Shown piece after piece: positions 1 through 7,287 of a stretch of DNA of 16,064 bases. The DNA comes from Candidatus Mcinerneyibacterium aminivorans (GTDB lineage Bacteria > Macinerneyibacteriota > Macinerneyibacteria > Macinerneyibacteriales > Macinerneyibacteriaceae): positions 1 to 16,064 of the forward strand of contig VSIX01000068.1 of NCBI GenBank assembly GCA_008086245.1, written 5' to 3'. The notes under the pieces are model-generated. The model was not told the origin of the DNA. It was given only the letters and a program-made list of their open reading frames with translations, and searched no databases. Position 1 is the first letter of the stretch. The number at the start of each line of letters is the position of its first letter. The position numbers and the translations under genes were made by a program.

Positions 1-33
1 GATAACAGAATCCTGATTACAGACAACAAGAAC
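1..33. repeat. Degenerate heptamer array (edge copy)
   Basis: From base 6 the sequence reads in 7-base steps: CAGAATC, CTGATTA, CAGACAA, CAAGAAC. The first three units match the units at 3102-3122 (CAGAATC, CAGATTA, CAGATAA) at 19 of 21 positions, so this is a second copy of the same dispersed spacer repeat. It is cut by the window edge and may extend further left. Confidence 0.6.
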
Positions 34-48
34 CATTTTGGTATAAGA

Positions 49-108
49 TTTAATTTTTTACTTTTGCTTATACTTTGACTTAGACTAAAATTATCTATGA
101 TAATTTTT
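49..108 (+). repeat. Hexamer array plus A/T hairpin (copy A)
   Basis: A TTTAATTTTTT lead is followed by four 6-base units (ACTTTT, GCTTAT, ACTTTG, ACTTAG), then ACT and a hairpin with arms AAAATTATC (87-95) and GATAATTTT (99-107) around a TAT loop. The same composite order recurs in the same orientation at 15861-15922. I see no inverted termini or target duplication that would make it an insertion element. Confidence 0.6.
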
Positions 109-249
109 ATTCGGTATTTCGTTCAATTTCACAGTATACACAGTTTAAAGAACATGTTTTGAAGGGAATTAAATCTACCCCCAGTGATATACCTAATCTT
201 CTTGAAGGAACAGGGCCAAAGAGATAATTATAATCCATGGCAAGTTACC

Positions 250-1029
250 CTAAAAATTAAATTTGTCCCCGAGGTAAAGTTTAATAAAATTTTCACTTTT
301 CCAGTTTTCTTTTATCAATTCAATTGCCTTATCTCCAGTACAGTGGGAAGGTGAAATATTAATTACCCCGTTATTTTTTAGTTTATTAATTACATTTAAT
401 GTATGATTTTTTGAACTTTCCTTTAAATGAAAACCCCCGATAACCAGATATATATCTTTATTAATATTTTTTTGTACTTCTTCTACAATGTTTTCAACTC
501 CCGGATGAGCACAACCGGTTATAATAATAAGTCCCTTTTCAGTATCAAGTACCAGAGATTGTTCTTTTATCCCTCTTCCAAGCTGTCCGGTTGTATAGAT
601 ATTTTTTGCAATTTTAGAAAAACTGTTCTTTTTGATGAAATTAATATTTTTTTTCTCATGTTTTTTAATGCTGTAATCTTCGGGTATAAATACTTTTTTA
701 TTCGAAAACATTTCGGCTGTATCATCAAACCCGCCGACATGATCCCAGTGGTTATGTGAAAGAAAAATAAAACTCAGTTTGGTTAAATCAATATTTAATC
801 CATTGATATTATGTAAAAATTTAGAACCTTTCCCGCCGGTATCAAATAATATTTTTTTATTATCAAATTCAATATAGGCAGAAAATCCCCACCCGGTTTC
901 CAATATTTTTTTACTTTGATAATTATTATAGACTACTGTAATTGAATTCTTTCTCATAGTTTTTCCTTTCGCTATATAAGTAAATGAAAAGATAAAAATT
1001 AAGAAAATTAAAAATTTTAACAATTTCAT
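250..1029 (-). CDS. Metallo-beta-lactamase-fold hydrolase with N-terminal membrane anchor or signal peptide
   Basis: 259 aa. Residues 4-20 are a hydrophobic stretch after a basic start, so the protein is probably exported or anchored, with the enzyme domain outside the cytoplasm. The domain carries the dinuclear-metal motif HNHWDH at 92-97, then CAH (H175), GGFHL (H201) and SPSHCTG (H229). This motif order is typical of the MBL branch often annotated as 7,8-dihydropterin-6-methyl-4-(beta-D-ribofuranosyl)-aminobenzene-5'-phosphate synthase-like. That annotation is a family label, and the true substrate is unknown. It is the last gene of a minus-strand operon: its ATG lies one base after the stop of the upstream permease gene. 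The upstream AAAGAAG is a weak ribosome site, as expected for a coupled gene. An internal Met25 could start a cytoplasmic form, but it lacks a better ribosome site. Confidence 0.85.
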   Translation of the reverse strand: MKLLKFLIFLIFIFSFTYIAKGKTMRKNSITVVYNNYQSKKILETGWGFSAYIEFDNKKILFDTGGKGSKFLHNINGLNIDLTKLSFIFLSHNHWDHVGGFDDTAEMFSNKKVFIPEDYSIKKHEKKNINFIKKNSFSKIAKNIYTTGQLGRGIKEQSLVLDTEKGLIIITGCAHPGVENIVEEVQKNINKDIYLVIGGFHLKESSKNHTLNVINKLKNNGVINISPSHCTGDKAIELIKENWKSENFIKLYLGDKFNF

Positions 1030-1030
1030 T

Positions 1031-1540
1031 TTATTTCTTCTTTCCCATTATTAAATCTATTAAAAGTCCCTGAATAATTGAAAAAATAAAGAGCCATATG
1101 TTGTATATAATTGTAAATGTTATGCCGAAAAAAGAAATCATTAGAGGAAGAAGAGGTATTTTAATGGCTCTTGAATATAAAAATGTAGCTATTCGACCTT
1201 TACTCATTCCCTTTTGTTCCATTTCTTCAAGAAAAGAATACCATGCATAAATCGGACCGTGGCTGAATACTCCTCCAAAGATTGCCATAAGCCAGCTTAT
1301 TATTTTTGAGTCTTTTCCAAGATATTTTTTTATTATTCTATTCGGTACAAGATTAATAATTGTCATAAAAACAATAACTATTAAAAAAATTGGTAAAACC
1401 ATAAATATTATATTTTTAGAAATTATGAGTGATTTTTGTATTTTATCGAAATTTACAAAAGATAGTATTATATATAGTAAAATTACACAGAATAGGAATA
1501 TGAAATTATTTTTTAGTTTCTTTTTCTTTTTAGGTTTCAT
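1031..1540 (-). CDS. Half-size permease subunit B (ArsP/DUF318-like)
   Basis: 169 aa. A Lys-rich N-terminus precedes about four to five hydrophobic helices. The segment GGVFSHGPIYAWYSFLEEM followed by FLYSRAIKIPLLPLMISFFG is characteristic, as I recognise it, of the second half of ArsP/DUF318-type predicted permeases. The protein is half the size of a classic ArsP permease, and its start overlaps the end of the companion half by 4 bases (ATGA). The two probably form a heterodimeric channel or transporter in the cytoplasmic membrane. Substrate is unknown: no arsenic resistance gene (arsR, arsC) is in view, so an arsenical role should not be assumed. The following gene is an extracytoplasmic MBL-fold protein, hinting at joint handling of one compound. 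Confidence 0.75.
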   Translation of the reverse strand: MKPKKKKKLKNNFIFLFCVILLYIILSFVNFDKIQKSLIISKNIIFMVLPIFLIVIVFMTIINLVPNRIIKKYLGKDSKIISWLMAIFGGVFSHGPIYAWYSFLEEMEQKGMSKGRIATFLYSRAIKIPLLPLMISFFGITFTIIYNIWLFIFSIIQGLLIDLIMGKKK

Positions 1541-1968
1541 GAAATATATCCTATTGTTAATACTATTAGAATTGAAATTATGATTGAAGAAATAAAAGCA
1601 AAAAGATTTCTGATGAGTGCAAATTTAATTCCAAAAAATGAAGACTCTGCTGGAAGTTGAACTATACCAACTGTTACCCATGCCATGATAAAGGCGGTTA
1701 TTGCAAAAAGAGAAATATCATTTTTCAGAAGTTCCTCTCCAATAATATAACTATTACTTGGATTGCCGGCAAAAATGCTTCCCAAAAAACTTCCTATAAA
1801 CGTATCCTTTAATAAATCTCCACTAAAATATAGCGCCACTTTTTTTATATTTATAAAGCTTTTAAATAAACCCAGTAAAAGTATAACCCCAATAATAACC
1901 GGCAGGTTTGTGACAATACCTGCTACTGATTTTTTAAAACTTGATAATATCTTCTTAGTATTTAACAT
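1537..1968 (-). CDS. Half-size permease subunit A (ArsP/DUF318-like)
   Basis: 143 aa, about four hydrophobic helices. The conserved core runs GSFLGSIFAGNPSNSYIIG, then an ELL segment, then ITAFIMAWVTVGIVQLPAE, then an F-A-L-I-R-N segment; I recognise this as the first half of DUF318/ArsP-like predicted permeases. It is the first gene of the three-gene minus-strand operon and overlaps the next gene by 4 bases, implying translational coupling and a 1:1 partner. The only Met start has no Shine-Dalgarno sequence, and a good TATAAT box lies just 6 bases upstream of the ATG, so this message may be leaderless. No alternative ATG, GTG or TTG with a ribosome site was seen nearby. Substrate unknown. 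Confidence 0.75.
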   Translation of the reverse strand: MLNTKKILSSFKKSVAGIVTNLPVIIGVILLLGLFKSFINIKKVALYFSGDLLKDTFIGSFLGSIFAGNPSNSYIIGEELLKNDISLFAITAFIMAWVTVGIVQLPAESSFFGIKFALIRNLFAFISSIIISILIVLTIGYIS

Positions 1969-1974
1969 ATGTTC

Positions 1975-2002
1975 ATTATATAGTAAAATTATTTATTTTC
2001 AA
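1975..2002 (-). promoter_or_regulatory. Promoter of permease/MBL operon
   Basis: Reading the minus strand, TTGAAA (2002-1997), a 16-base spacer and TATAAT (1980-1975) form a near-consensus sigma-A promoter. The -10 box ends 6 bases before the ATG at 1968, so transcription should begin at or within a base or two of the start codon. Confidence 0.55.
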
Positions 2003-2005
2003 ACA

Positions 2006-2035
2006 TTGAATTTTCTAATATAATTAGATTAATAA
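2006..2035 (+). promoter_or_regulatory. Possible promoter of the divergent MBL gene
   Basis: TTGAAT (2006-2011), an 18-base spacer and TAATAA (2030-2035) form a plausible but weak promoter for the gene at 2068. Its -35 sits back-to-back with the -35 of the divergent operon, so the two may compete or share a regulator. Confidence 0.3.
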
Positions 2036-2067
2036 AATTATTATTAAATTAAAATAAAGGTGATATC

Positions 2068-2748
2068 ATGAATTATGAAATTAGTAAAATAAATCTTAAA
2101 GGTGCAAATTCCTATTTAATAAAAACCGATAAGGGTTTTATTCTTGTAGATATGGGAAGTTTTCATTCAATAGAAAGATTGGAGAAAGAGTTGGATAATA
2201 TGGGAGGTAATTTAAGAGATACAGATTATATTTTTATAACGCATGCCCATGTTGATCATGTTGCTGGATTAAAGAAAATTAAGAAATTATCTCAGGCTGA
2301 TATAATAATACAGAAAAATGGCATAAAATATCTCAAAAAGGGAGATTCAAAAGTTCCTTCGGGCACCAATTTATTTGGAAAAATATTAATTAAACTGGGA
2401 AGTATTTTTTCCTCTTCGTCGTTTGAAGCAATTTCCCCCGATATAACTTTTGAAAAGGAATATATTTTTACAGAACCTACAATTAATGCAAAAATTATAC
2501 ATACTCCCGGACATACTGATGATTCATCCTGCTTAATTCTGGATGAAAAGCACTGTTTTGTAGGGGATACATTATTTAATATACCGTTTACAAAAACGAA
2601 CTATCCTCCTTTTGCCAATGATCAGGCTGAATTGAAAGAAAGTATAAAAAAATTAGCTGCTACTAACTGTGAATATTTTTATCCGGGACACGGAAATACA
2701 ATAAACAAAAAAGACCTGGAGCAAACTTTAAAAAAGATTAATTCCTGA
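2068..2748 (+). CDS. Cytoplasmic metallo-beta-lactamase-fold hydrolase (glyoxalase II-like)
   Basis: 226 aa, no signal peptide. Metal-binding signature: HAHVDH at 59-64, HTPGHTDDS (H149), FVGDTLF (D167) and YPGHGNT (H208). This is the full set of the glyoxalase II-like/RNase Z-like MBL class, so the enzyme probably hydrolyses a thioester, ester or phosphoester. The motifs do not settle the substrate. The start is supported by AAAGGTGAT placed a few bases before the ATG. It is a single gene, divergent from the permease/MBL operon and followed by a long repeat-filled spacer without a clear hairpin terminator. Co-location with another MBL-fold gene may reflect a shared pathway, but the two sequences belong to different MBL branches and are not a recent duplication. 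Confidence 0.85.
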   Translation: MNYEISKINLKGANSYLIKTDKGFILVDMGSFHSIERLEKELDNMGGNLRDTDYIFITHAHVDHVAGLKKIKKLSQADIIIQKNGIKYLKKGDSKVPSGTNLFGKILIKLGSIFSSSSFEAISPDITFEKEYIFTEPTINAKIIHTPGHTDDSSCLILDEKHCFVGDTLFNIPFTKTNYPPFANDQAELKESIKKLAATNCEYFYPGHGNTINKKDLEQTLKKINS

Positions 2749-3016
2749 TTTTGAGAGCTTTTTATAAATTTTGTTTTATACGTTCAGCTGTCTTAAATCT
2801 GCAAAATCCTAATACATCAGGGTAGTTTTAACCTTAAGGAAAAAGATATAAAAACAAATAAAAAAATCAGACATAAATTTTCACAGAATCCTGTCTAATT
2901 ATATAAATAAAAATTATCCGATTGGTTTTATAATCTCATTAACTGGATATTCTTCCGGGGTGTTCATCCGTTATTTTATTAATGTCAAAAAGTACAAACC
3001 ATCCTGAAAGATAGGT

Positions 3017-3051
3017 CTGTTATCTGTATTCAGTATTCCGTATTCTGTAGA
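3017..3051. repeat. Heptamer array, CTGTATT type
   Basis: Five consecutive 7-base units: CTGTTAT, CTGTATT, CAGTATT, CCGTATT, CTGTAGA. The 7-base register is unbroken. The first ten bases (CTGTTATCTG) are the exact reverse complement of 3064-3073, so this array and the next form the two sides of a possible stem-loop with GAAAAAATATTTTTC (3050-3064) near its middle. Confidence 0.7.
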
Positions 3052-3063
3052 AAAAATATTTTT

Positions 3064-3154
3064 CAGATAACAGAGAACAGAATTCTGAATTCTAATTATT
3101 GCAGAATCCAGATTACAGATAACATAACTTTAACGAATAACGAATAACGAAAAT
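3064..3154. repeat. Heptamer array, CAGATAA and CGAATAA types
   Basis: Units CAGATAA, CAGAGAA, CAGAATT, CTGAATT run from 3064. A phase slip follows, then CAGAATC, CAGATTA, CAGATAA, CATAACT (3102-3129), then CGAATAA twice and CGAAAAT (3134-3154). It is closed by a weak A/T hairpin, AAAATT (3150-3155) with AATTTT (3164-3169). A 7-base period cannot be coding in a constant frame. It resembles the heptanucleotide STRR repeats described in cyanobacteria, by type only. Confidence 0.7.
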
Positions 3155-3231
3155 TACACTAGCAATTTTTTTGTAACATTTTTTATTGTTTTCGTATACA
3201 ATATTAGTGGGGATTGATTGAAAAATTAGAG

Positions 3232-3238
3232 AAAGGAG
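3232..3238 (+). promoter_or_regulatory. Ribosome binding site fixing the membrane protease start
   Basis: AAAGGAG lies 5 bases before the ATG at 3244. The upstream in-frame TTG at 3214 has no comparable site, so the ATG is the better start. Confidence 0.75.
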
Positions 3239-3243
3239 AATTA

Positions 3244-6200
3244 ATGTTAAATAAGAAGGGATTCTGGATTGTATTTACCATAATTTTTATTGCAGCAACC
3301 ATATTCTCTGTTATGGAATTTGATAAAATGGGGGATATAATAGATCTTAATATCAAAATGGATCGAAAAGCTGCCGTTGAAAAGGCTAAAAATCTTGCAG
3401 CAGAAAACGGATGGGGACCAGAAAATGCAAGAAGTGCAGTGTCTTTTTCTAACGACTGGAATGTACAGACATATGTTGAACTTGAAGGCGGAGGAAAACA
3501 AAAATTTAAAGAAATTTTAAAAGAAGATGTTTTTGAGCCCTACAAATGGGAAGTAAGATTGTTTAAAGAAAATAAAACAAATGAGGCAAGTATATATTTT
3601 ACTCCTGAAGGTGATTTCTATCAATTTACTGAAAAAATCCCGGAAAATGAAAAAGGACCTTCACTAAAAGAAAAAGAGGCTCTTGATATTGCCAGGGAAA
3701 GTACGGATAAATTTGGTATTAAACTTGCTTCTTATGAATTAATTGAAAGTACTAAAGAAACAATGCCGTCGGGAAGGGTAGATCATACCTTTGAGTTTGA
3801 ACATAAAAATAAAAAATTAAATGAAGCTAAGTATCGCTATAGATTTGTTGTAAGCGGTAACAGGGTAACTAAAATACAGAATTATGTAAAAATTCCTGAG
3901 GGTTTCAATAGAAGGTATGATGAGATGAGATCCAAAAACTCAACCCTTTCAACTATTGCATCTGTGGCAGCAGGGATTCTCTATTTGATAATAGGAACGC
4001 TATTTGTTATTTTTATCTATTCCAAAAAAAATCAAATAGAATGGAAAAAACCTATAATAATTGGATTTACAATTTCTTTTTTCTCAAATTTTCTGATCAA
4101 GATTAATCAGATACCTTTTATGTGGAATTTTTATGATACTGCTCTATCTGCAAATGTTTTCATAATTAAGCATATATTAACTTCTCTTATTCAGTTTTTC
4201 ATAATGGGGATAGTAATCTCTCTAACATTTATTGCGGCGGAGTGTATAACAAGGCAGGCTTTTTCTGATAAAATTCAGTTTTTAAAAGTATGGGCAAAAA
4301 AGGTTGCCGCTTCCAGCAAAATATTTAAATATACTATCCTGGGATTATTTCTTGTTTCATTTTTTATAGGATATGAAATAGTATTTCAAATTATTACAGA
4401 TAATCTTCAGGGATGGTGGAGCCCCTCGAGGTCATTAATTGATCCAAATATCCTATCATCGTATTTTCCGTGGCTGAATCCTATAGCCAGGTCGCTGCAG
4501 GCTGGATTCTGGGAGGAATGTTTGTTTAGAGCAATTCCTATAGGGGGAGCATACCTGCTTGGTAAAAAATTTGGAAAGAAAAAACTTTGGGTATTTTCTG
4601 CATTAATTTTGCAGGCTTTGATTTTTGGTGCTGCACATGCTAGTTATGCCCAGCAGCCCGCTTTTGCAAGAGTTTTTGAACTCTTTATTCCTTCACTGGT
4701 TTTTGGTCTTTTATACATCAATTTTGGTTTATTACCGGGAATAATCATGCATTTTGCATATGATGCAGTTTTGATGAGCACACCAATTTTTGTTTCTTCT
4801 GGAGAAAAAATATTAATTAGCAAAATTATAGCAGTTGCTCTTATAGTTTCTCCACTTCTTTTTGTTCTATACAGAAGGCTTAAAAATGGTGAATGGTACA
4901 TTATAAACGAAAAAGATCTCAACAAATCATGGGAGCCTGATTTAAAGCAAATAGATAAAACCAAAGCTATTAAAAAATCCGGGTTACCCAAAAAGATTCT
5001 TAATAGATTTTTTATACTTGGAGTAATAGGGTTATTAGCATGGACATTTTTTGGAAATTTCAGCACTGATACTTCAAAATTAAAAATTGGGCGCAGCAGT
5101 GCTGTTGATATTGCCAAAAAGGAATTGAAGAAAAATAATATTGAACTTTCGGATAAATGGAAAATATTTACAAAAATGCCCGCTGAAAATAATGTAAATG
5201 ATAAGTTTATCTGGAAAAAAGGGGGGAAAAGAGTATATGATAAACTAATGGGTAAATATCTGGCACAACCGCAGTGGGAGGTTAGATTTGCAAAATTTGT
5301 AGGTGATGTAAAAGAAAGGAAAGAAGAATACAGAGTTGAAATCTCAAATGATGGAAATCCGGAAAAAATTCAGCATATCATACCCGAACACTGGAAGGGG
5401 AAAAGTTTATCCGAGAAAGAAGCCAGAAAAATCGCAGAGGAGCATATAAAAAACAATATGCATATACCACTGCAGAATTTGGAAGCAGTAAAATCGAGTC
5501 CCCAAAAAAGACCCGAAAGAATGGACTGGACTTTTATATATAAGGATAAAAATATTTATCCACTGGAAACCGGCGAAGCAAGGGTAAAGGTAACCATTGC
5601 CGGAGATGATATTATAAACACGGAAAAATATGTTCATATCCCTGAGCAGTGGAGCCGCCAAAACAGAAATATTGAAAATACCAAAAGCATATTTAAAACT
5701 GTATCTATTATCATTCTTATGATTGTATTTATTATTGCCATAGCACTTGGAATTATAAAGTGGAAGCGGGATAGCTTTGATAAAAAGCTGTTTATAAAGG
5801 CTACGGTACTGCTTTTTGGATTAAATACCGTTTCACTATTCTTAAATCTACCGGAAACGATGTTTAACTTTAAAACATCGATGCCTTTTATAGCTCAAAT
5901 GTTTATTTTTAATGCAATGAGCATTCTCGGTGTTTTACTCTTATCTATTGCAGGAGGTTTTGTACTTGGATATCTCTTTAACTGGACGGCTGAAGAAGAA
6001 AAACTATCCCAAATGAAAACATTAATGCTGGGACTATCGGTTAGTGCATTTGCTTACGGAGCATATTCAATTGTAAATAGATTTATTCCTCAAGGATTAC
6101 CTGTATGGCCCGGGTTAGATATTTTAAATAGTTATTCACCTATTATACAGAATATAGCTTCTACGATTTTTAGTTATATTATGGGAACAATACTGCTGTA

Positions 6201-6561
6201 TTTTATTATTCTTACCGCCGAAAAATTTACAGCTAACTGGAATGATAAGAAAATTTTGGGAATATTATATTTTGTAATTATTGGATTTGTGATAATTGGA
6301 AGTACCGGAATAGAATCTCTATATGGATTTTTATTCGGCGGATTGGGAGTCGCATTAGCTTTTATTCTATTTTATGTATATCTGTTTAGATACAACACAT
6401 CAGTTATCCCATTTATTACCCTCGGGCTGGTAGTATTTAGCAAATTAAAGCAGGGTTTATATGGTGGTTACTCAAATGTGTTTTCCTATTCAATTATTAC
6501 AATAATTGTATTAGCTGCTTTTGCTTATTATACTTCCAAAAAGTTAATTTTTTCTAAATGA
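3244..6561 (+). CDS. Giant CPBP-family intramembrane protease with internal duplication
   Basis: 1105 aa from the ATG. Order: signal-anchor helix (about 6-22); a soluble, probably extracytoplasmic region (about 30-235); a multi-helix membrane domain; another helix; a second soluble region (about 608-830); and a second multi-helix domain to the end. The first membrane domain has all three CPBP (CAAX protease/Abi, Rce1-like) motifs: EECLFR (E424, E425, R429), FxxxH (F461, H465) and HxxxD (H503, D507). The two soluble regions are related: both share WEVR (102-105; 678-681), an IPE then SL-EKEA-IA block, and a YV-IPE block before the next helix. They may be PepSY-like, judged from pattern only. 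The second membrane domain aligns with the first, but GT (981-982) replaces the catalytic Glu pair. Role: probably membrane proteolysis of an unknown substrate, perhaps sensed or gated by the outer domains. It stands alone between two spacers and has its own terminator. Confidence 0.85.
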   Translation: MLNKKGFWIVFTIIFIAATIFSVMEFDKMGDIIDLNIKMDRKAAVEKAKNLAAENGWGPENARSAVSFSNDWNVQTYVELEGGGKQKFKEILKEDVFEPYKWEVRLFKENKTNEASIYFTPEGDFYQFTEKIPENEKGPSLKEKEALDIARESTDKFGIKLASYELIESTKETMPSGRVDHTFEFEHKNKKLNEAKYRYRFVVSGNRVTKIQNYVKIPEGFNRRYDEMRSKNSTLSTIASVAAGILYLIIGTLFVIFIYSKKNQIEWKKPIIIGFTISFFSNFLIKINQIPFMWNFYDTALSANVFIIKHILTSLIQFFIMGIVISLTFIAAECITRQAFSDKIQFLKVWAKKVAASSKIFKYTILGLFLVSFFIGYEIVFQIITDNLQGWWSPSRSLIDPNILSSYFPWLNPIARSLQAGFWEECLFRAIPIGGAYLLGKKFGKKKLWVFSALILQALIFGAAHASYAQQPAFARVFELFIPSLVFGLLYINFGLLPGIIMHFAYDAVLMSTPIFVSSGEKILISKIIAVALIVSPLLFVLYRRLKNGEWYIINEKDLNKSWEPDLKQIDKTKAIKKSGLPKKILNRFFILGVIGLLAWTFFGNFSTDTSKLKIGRSSAVDIAKKELKKNNIELSDKWKIFTKMPAENNVNDKFIWKKGGKRVYDKLMGKYLAQPQWEVRFAKFVGDVKERKEEYRVEISNDGNPEKIQHIIPEHWKGKSLSEKEARKIAEEHIKNNMHIPLQNLEAVKSSPQKRPERMDWTFIYKDKNIYPLETGEARVKVTIAGDDIINTEKYVHIPEQWSRQNRNIENTKSIFKTVSIIILMIVFIIAIALGIIKWKRDSFDKKLFIKATVLLFGLNTVSLFLNLPETMFNFKTSMPFIAQMFIFNAMSILGVLLLSIAGGFVLGYLFNWTAEEEKLSQMKTLMLGLSVSAFAYGAYSIVNRFIPQGLPVWPGLDILNSYSPIIQNIASTIFSYIMGTILLYFIILTAEKFTANWNDKKILGILYFVIIGFVIIGSTGIESLYGFLFGGLGVALAFILFYVYLFRYNTSVIPFITLGLVVFSKLKQGLYGGYSNVFSYSIITIIVLAAFAYYTSKKLIFSK

Positions 6562-6578
6562 ATCAAATAAATTTAGAG

Positions 6579-6616
6579 GTATCTGCAGGAGTAATAAATT
6601 CCTGCAGGTACTTTTT
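6579..6616 (+). terminator. Rho-independent terminator of the membrane protease gene
   Basis: A 12-base-pair stem (6579-6590 with 6600-6611, one T-G pair) contains CTGCAGGA/TCCTGCAG and has a 9-base loop. Five T residues follow at once. It starts 17 bases after the stop codon. Confidence 0.85.
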
Positions 6617-6647
6617 GTAAATTGAAGGGTATAAATTGTAATTATTT

Positions 6648-6667
6648 AAAATTCATGCAGGAATTTT
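6648..6667 (-). terminator. Possible terminator of the ferritin-like gene
   Basis: Arms AAAATTC (6648-6654) and GAATTTT (6661-6667) enclose a 6-base loop, 63 bases beyond the ferritin-like stop codon. A T-rich flank exists in the plus direction (GAATTTTTTC), so it could also back up the terminator of the upstream gene. The stem is A/T-rich and weak. Confidence 0.35.
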
Positions 6668-6729
6668 TTCTTTTTATTTCTAGAATATTTTTAAAAAAGG
6701 AATTAAAGTATATCCCCTCTAAAAATTAA

Positions 6730-7287
6730 TTATTTGTTCTGAATAAATTTTGAAACATACGGGCTAACTCCAGGTTGAGACCTTTTAAAATGGCCTGATG
6801 GATTACCTGTAAGCAGTTCTTCAAACCAGGCTTCATGCTCTGTTTCTTCATGTAAAATAGCAGCAGATAATTCATAGGTTCTTGGATCTTTACCATGAGT
6901 GTAATTACAAATATCTGTGTAAACCCCTACAGCACAGCGTTCAGCGTCTAATAGGACCTTAAGGATGTTTTTTACAGTAGGCTCATCGGGTAAATATGCA
7001 TCCATACATGATGCCCGATCTGCAAATTTTCTAATATCTTTTGGAAGAGAACCTCCAAGTTCATATATCCTGGGTGTTAATGCTTCAAAATGATTTCTGT
7101 CTTCAAGTCTTGCATCTTCCACAATCTCCTTTAGTGATTCACCTTCCAGACCGGTGGTGTAAGCCCGGAGAATGGTATAATAATAATATGTTGTAAACTC
7201 CGCTGAAGCAGCATCAATTAATTTCTTCAATAAAACTTTAATATCAATACCAGCTTTTTTTATTAATTCAATATTTTTTTTAGCCAT
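6730..7287 (-). CDS. Dps-like ferritin (DPSL/thioferritin type)
   Basis: 185 aa. A four-helix ferritin-like protein with a di-iron ligand set: E30 ([10 protein letters not shown]), E62 and H66 (LEDRNHFEA), E116 (DAERCAV), E148 and H151 (EETEHEAWF). Two cysteines, C94 (ASCMDAYLP) and C118, lie 24 residues apart near the ligands. That matches the thiol pair which, in the DPSL (thioferritin) family, sits next to the iron centre. Known DPSL proteins assemble into 12-mer cages, use peroxide to oxidise Fe(II) and protect anaerobes from oxidative stress; this role is inferred here. AAAGGAG a few bases before the ATG fixes the start. It is monocistronic and divergent from the hydrogenase operon, which is rich in oxygen-sensitive Fe-S clusters, so a protective link is plausible but unproven. 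Rubrerythrin or bacterioferritin is less likely because no rubredoxin motif is present. Confidence 0.8.
   Translation of the reverse strand: MAKKNIELIKKAGIDIKVLLKKLIDAASAEFTTYYYYTILRAYTTGLEGESLKEIVEDARLEDRNHFEALTPRIYELGGSLPKDIRKFADRASCMDAYLPDEPTVKNILKVLLDAERCAVGVYTDICNYTHGKDPRTYELSAAILHEETEHEAWFEELLTGNPSGHFKRSQPGVSPYVSKFIQNK

Larger units (their letters stand above)
2749..3243. other. Gene-free spacer filled with short-period repeats
   Basis: No coding frame with a start and ribosome site is visible apart from the one that begins the next gene. The left part is plain A/T-rich DNA. From 3017 to about 3154 it is built of 7-base units, annotated separately. The right end (about 3160-3243) presumably holds the promoter of the membrane protease gene, but I cannot place -35 and -10 boxes convincingly. 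Confidence 0.6.

Noticed and set aside
2914-3016. Possible frameshifted gene remnant on the minus strand
   Set aside because: Two short frames could be joined by one shift into about 35 residues, but the open stretch is too short and matches nothing I recognise.
3017-3154. CRISPR-like array
   Set aside because: Units are 7 bases, degenerate and contiguous, with no constant repeat of 23-40 bases and no unique spacers; no cas gene is present.
3214-3243. TTG start for the membrane protease gene
   Set aside because: ATG 3244 has AAAGGAG at 5 bases and begins directly with the signal-anchor; the TTG has weaker support.
4644-5117. 157-codon open frame antisense to the membrane protease gene
   Set aside because: The plus strand here encodes the CPBP FxxxH and HxxxD motifs and the following helices; no independent evidence supports the antisense frame.
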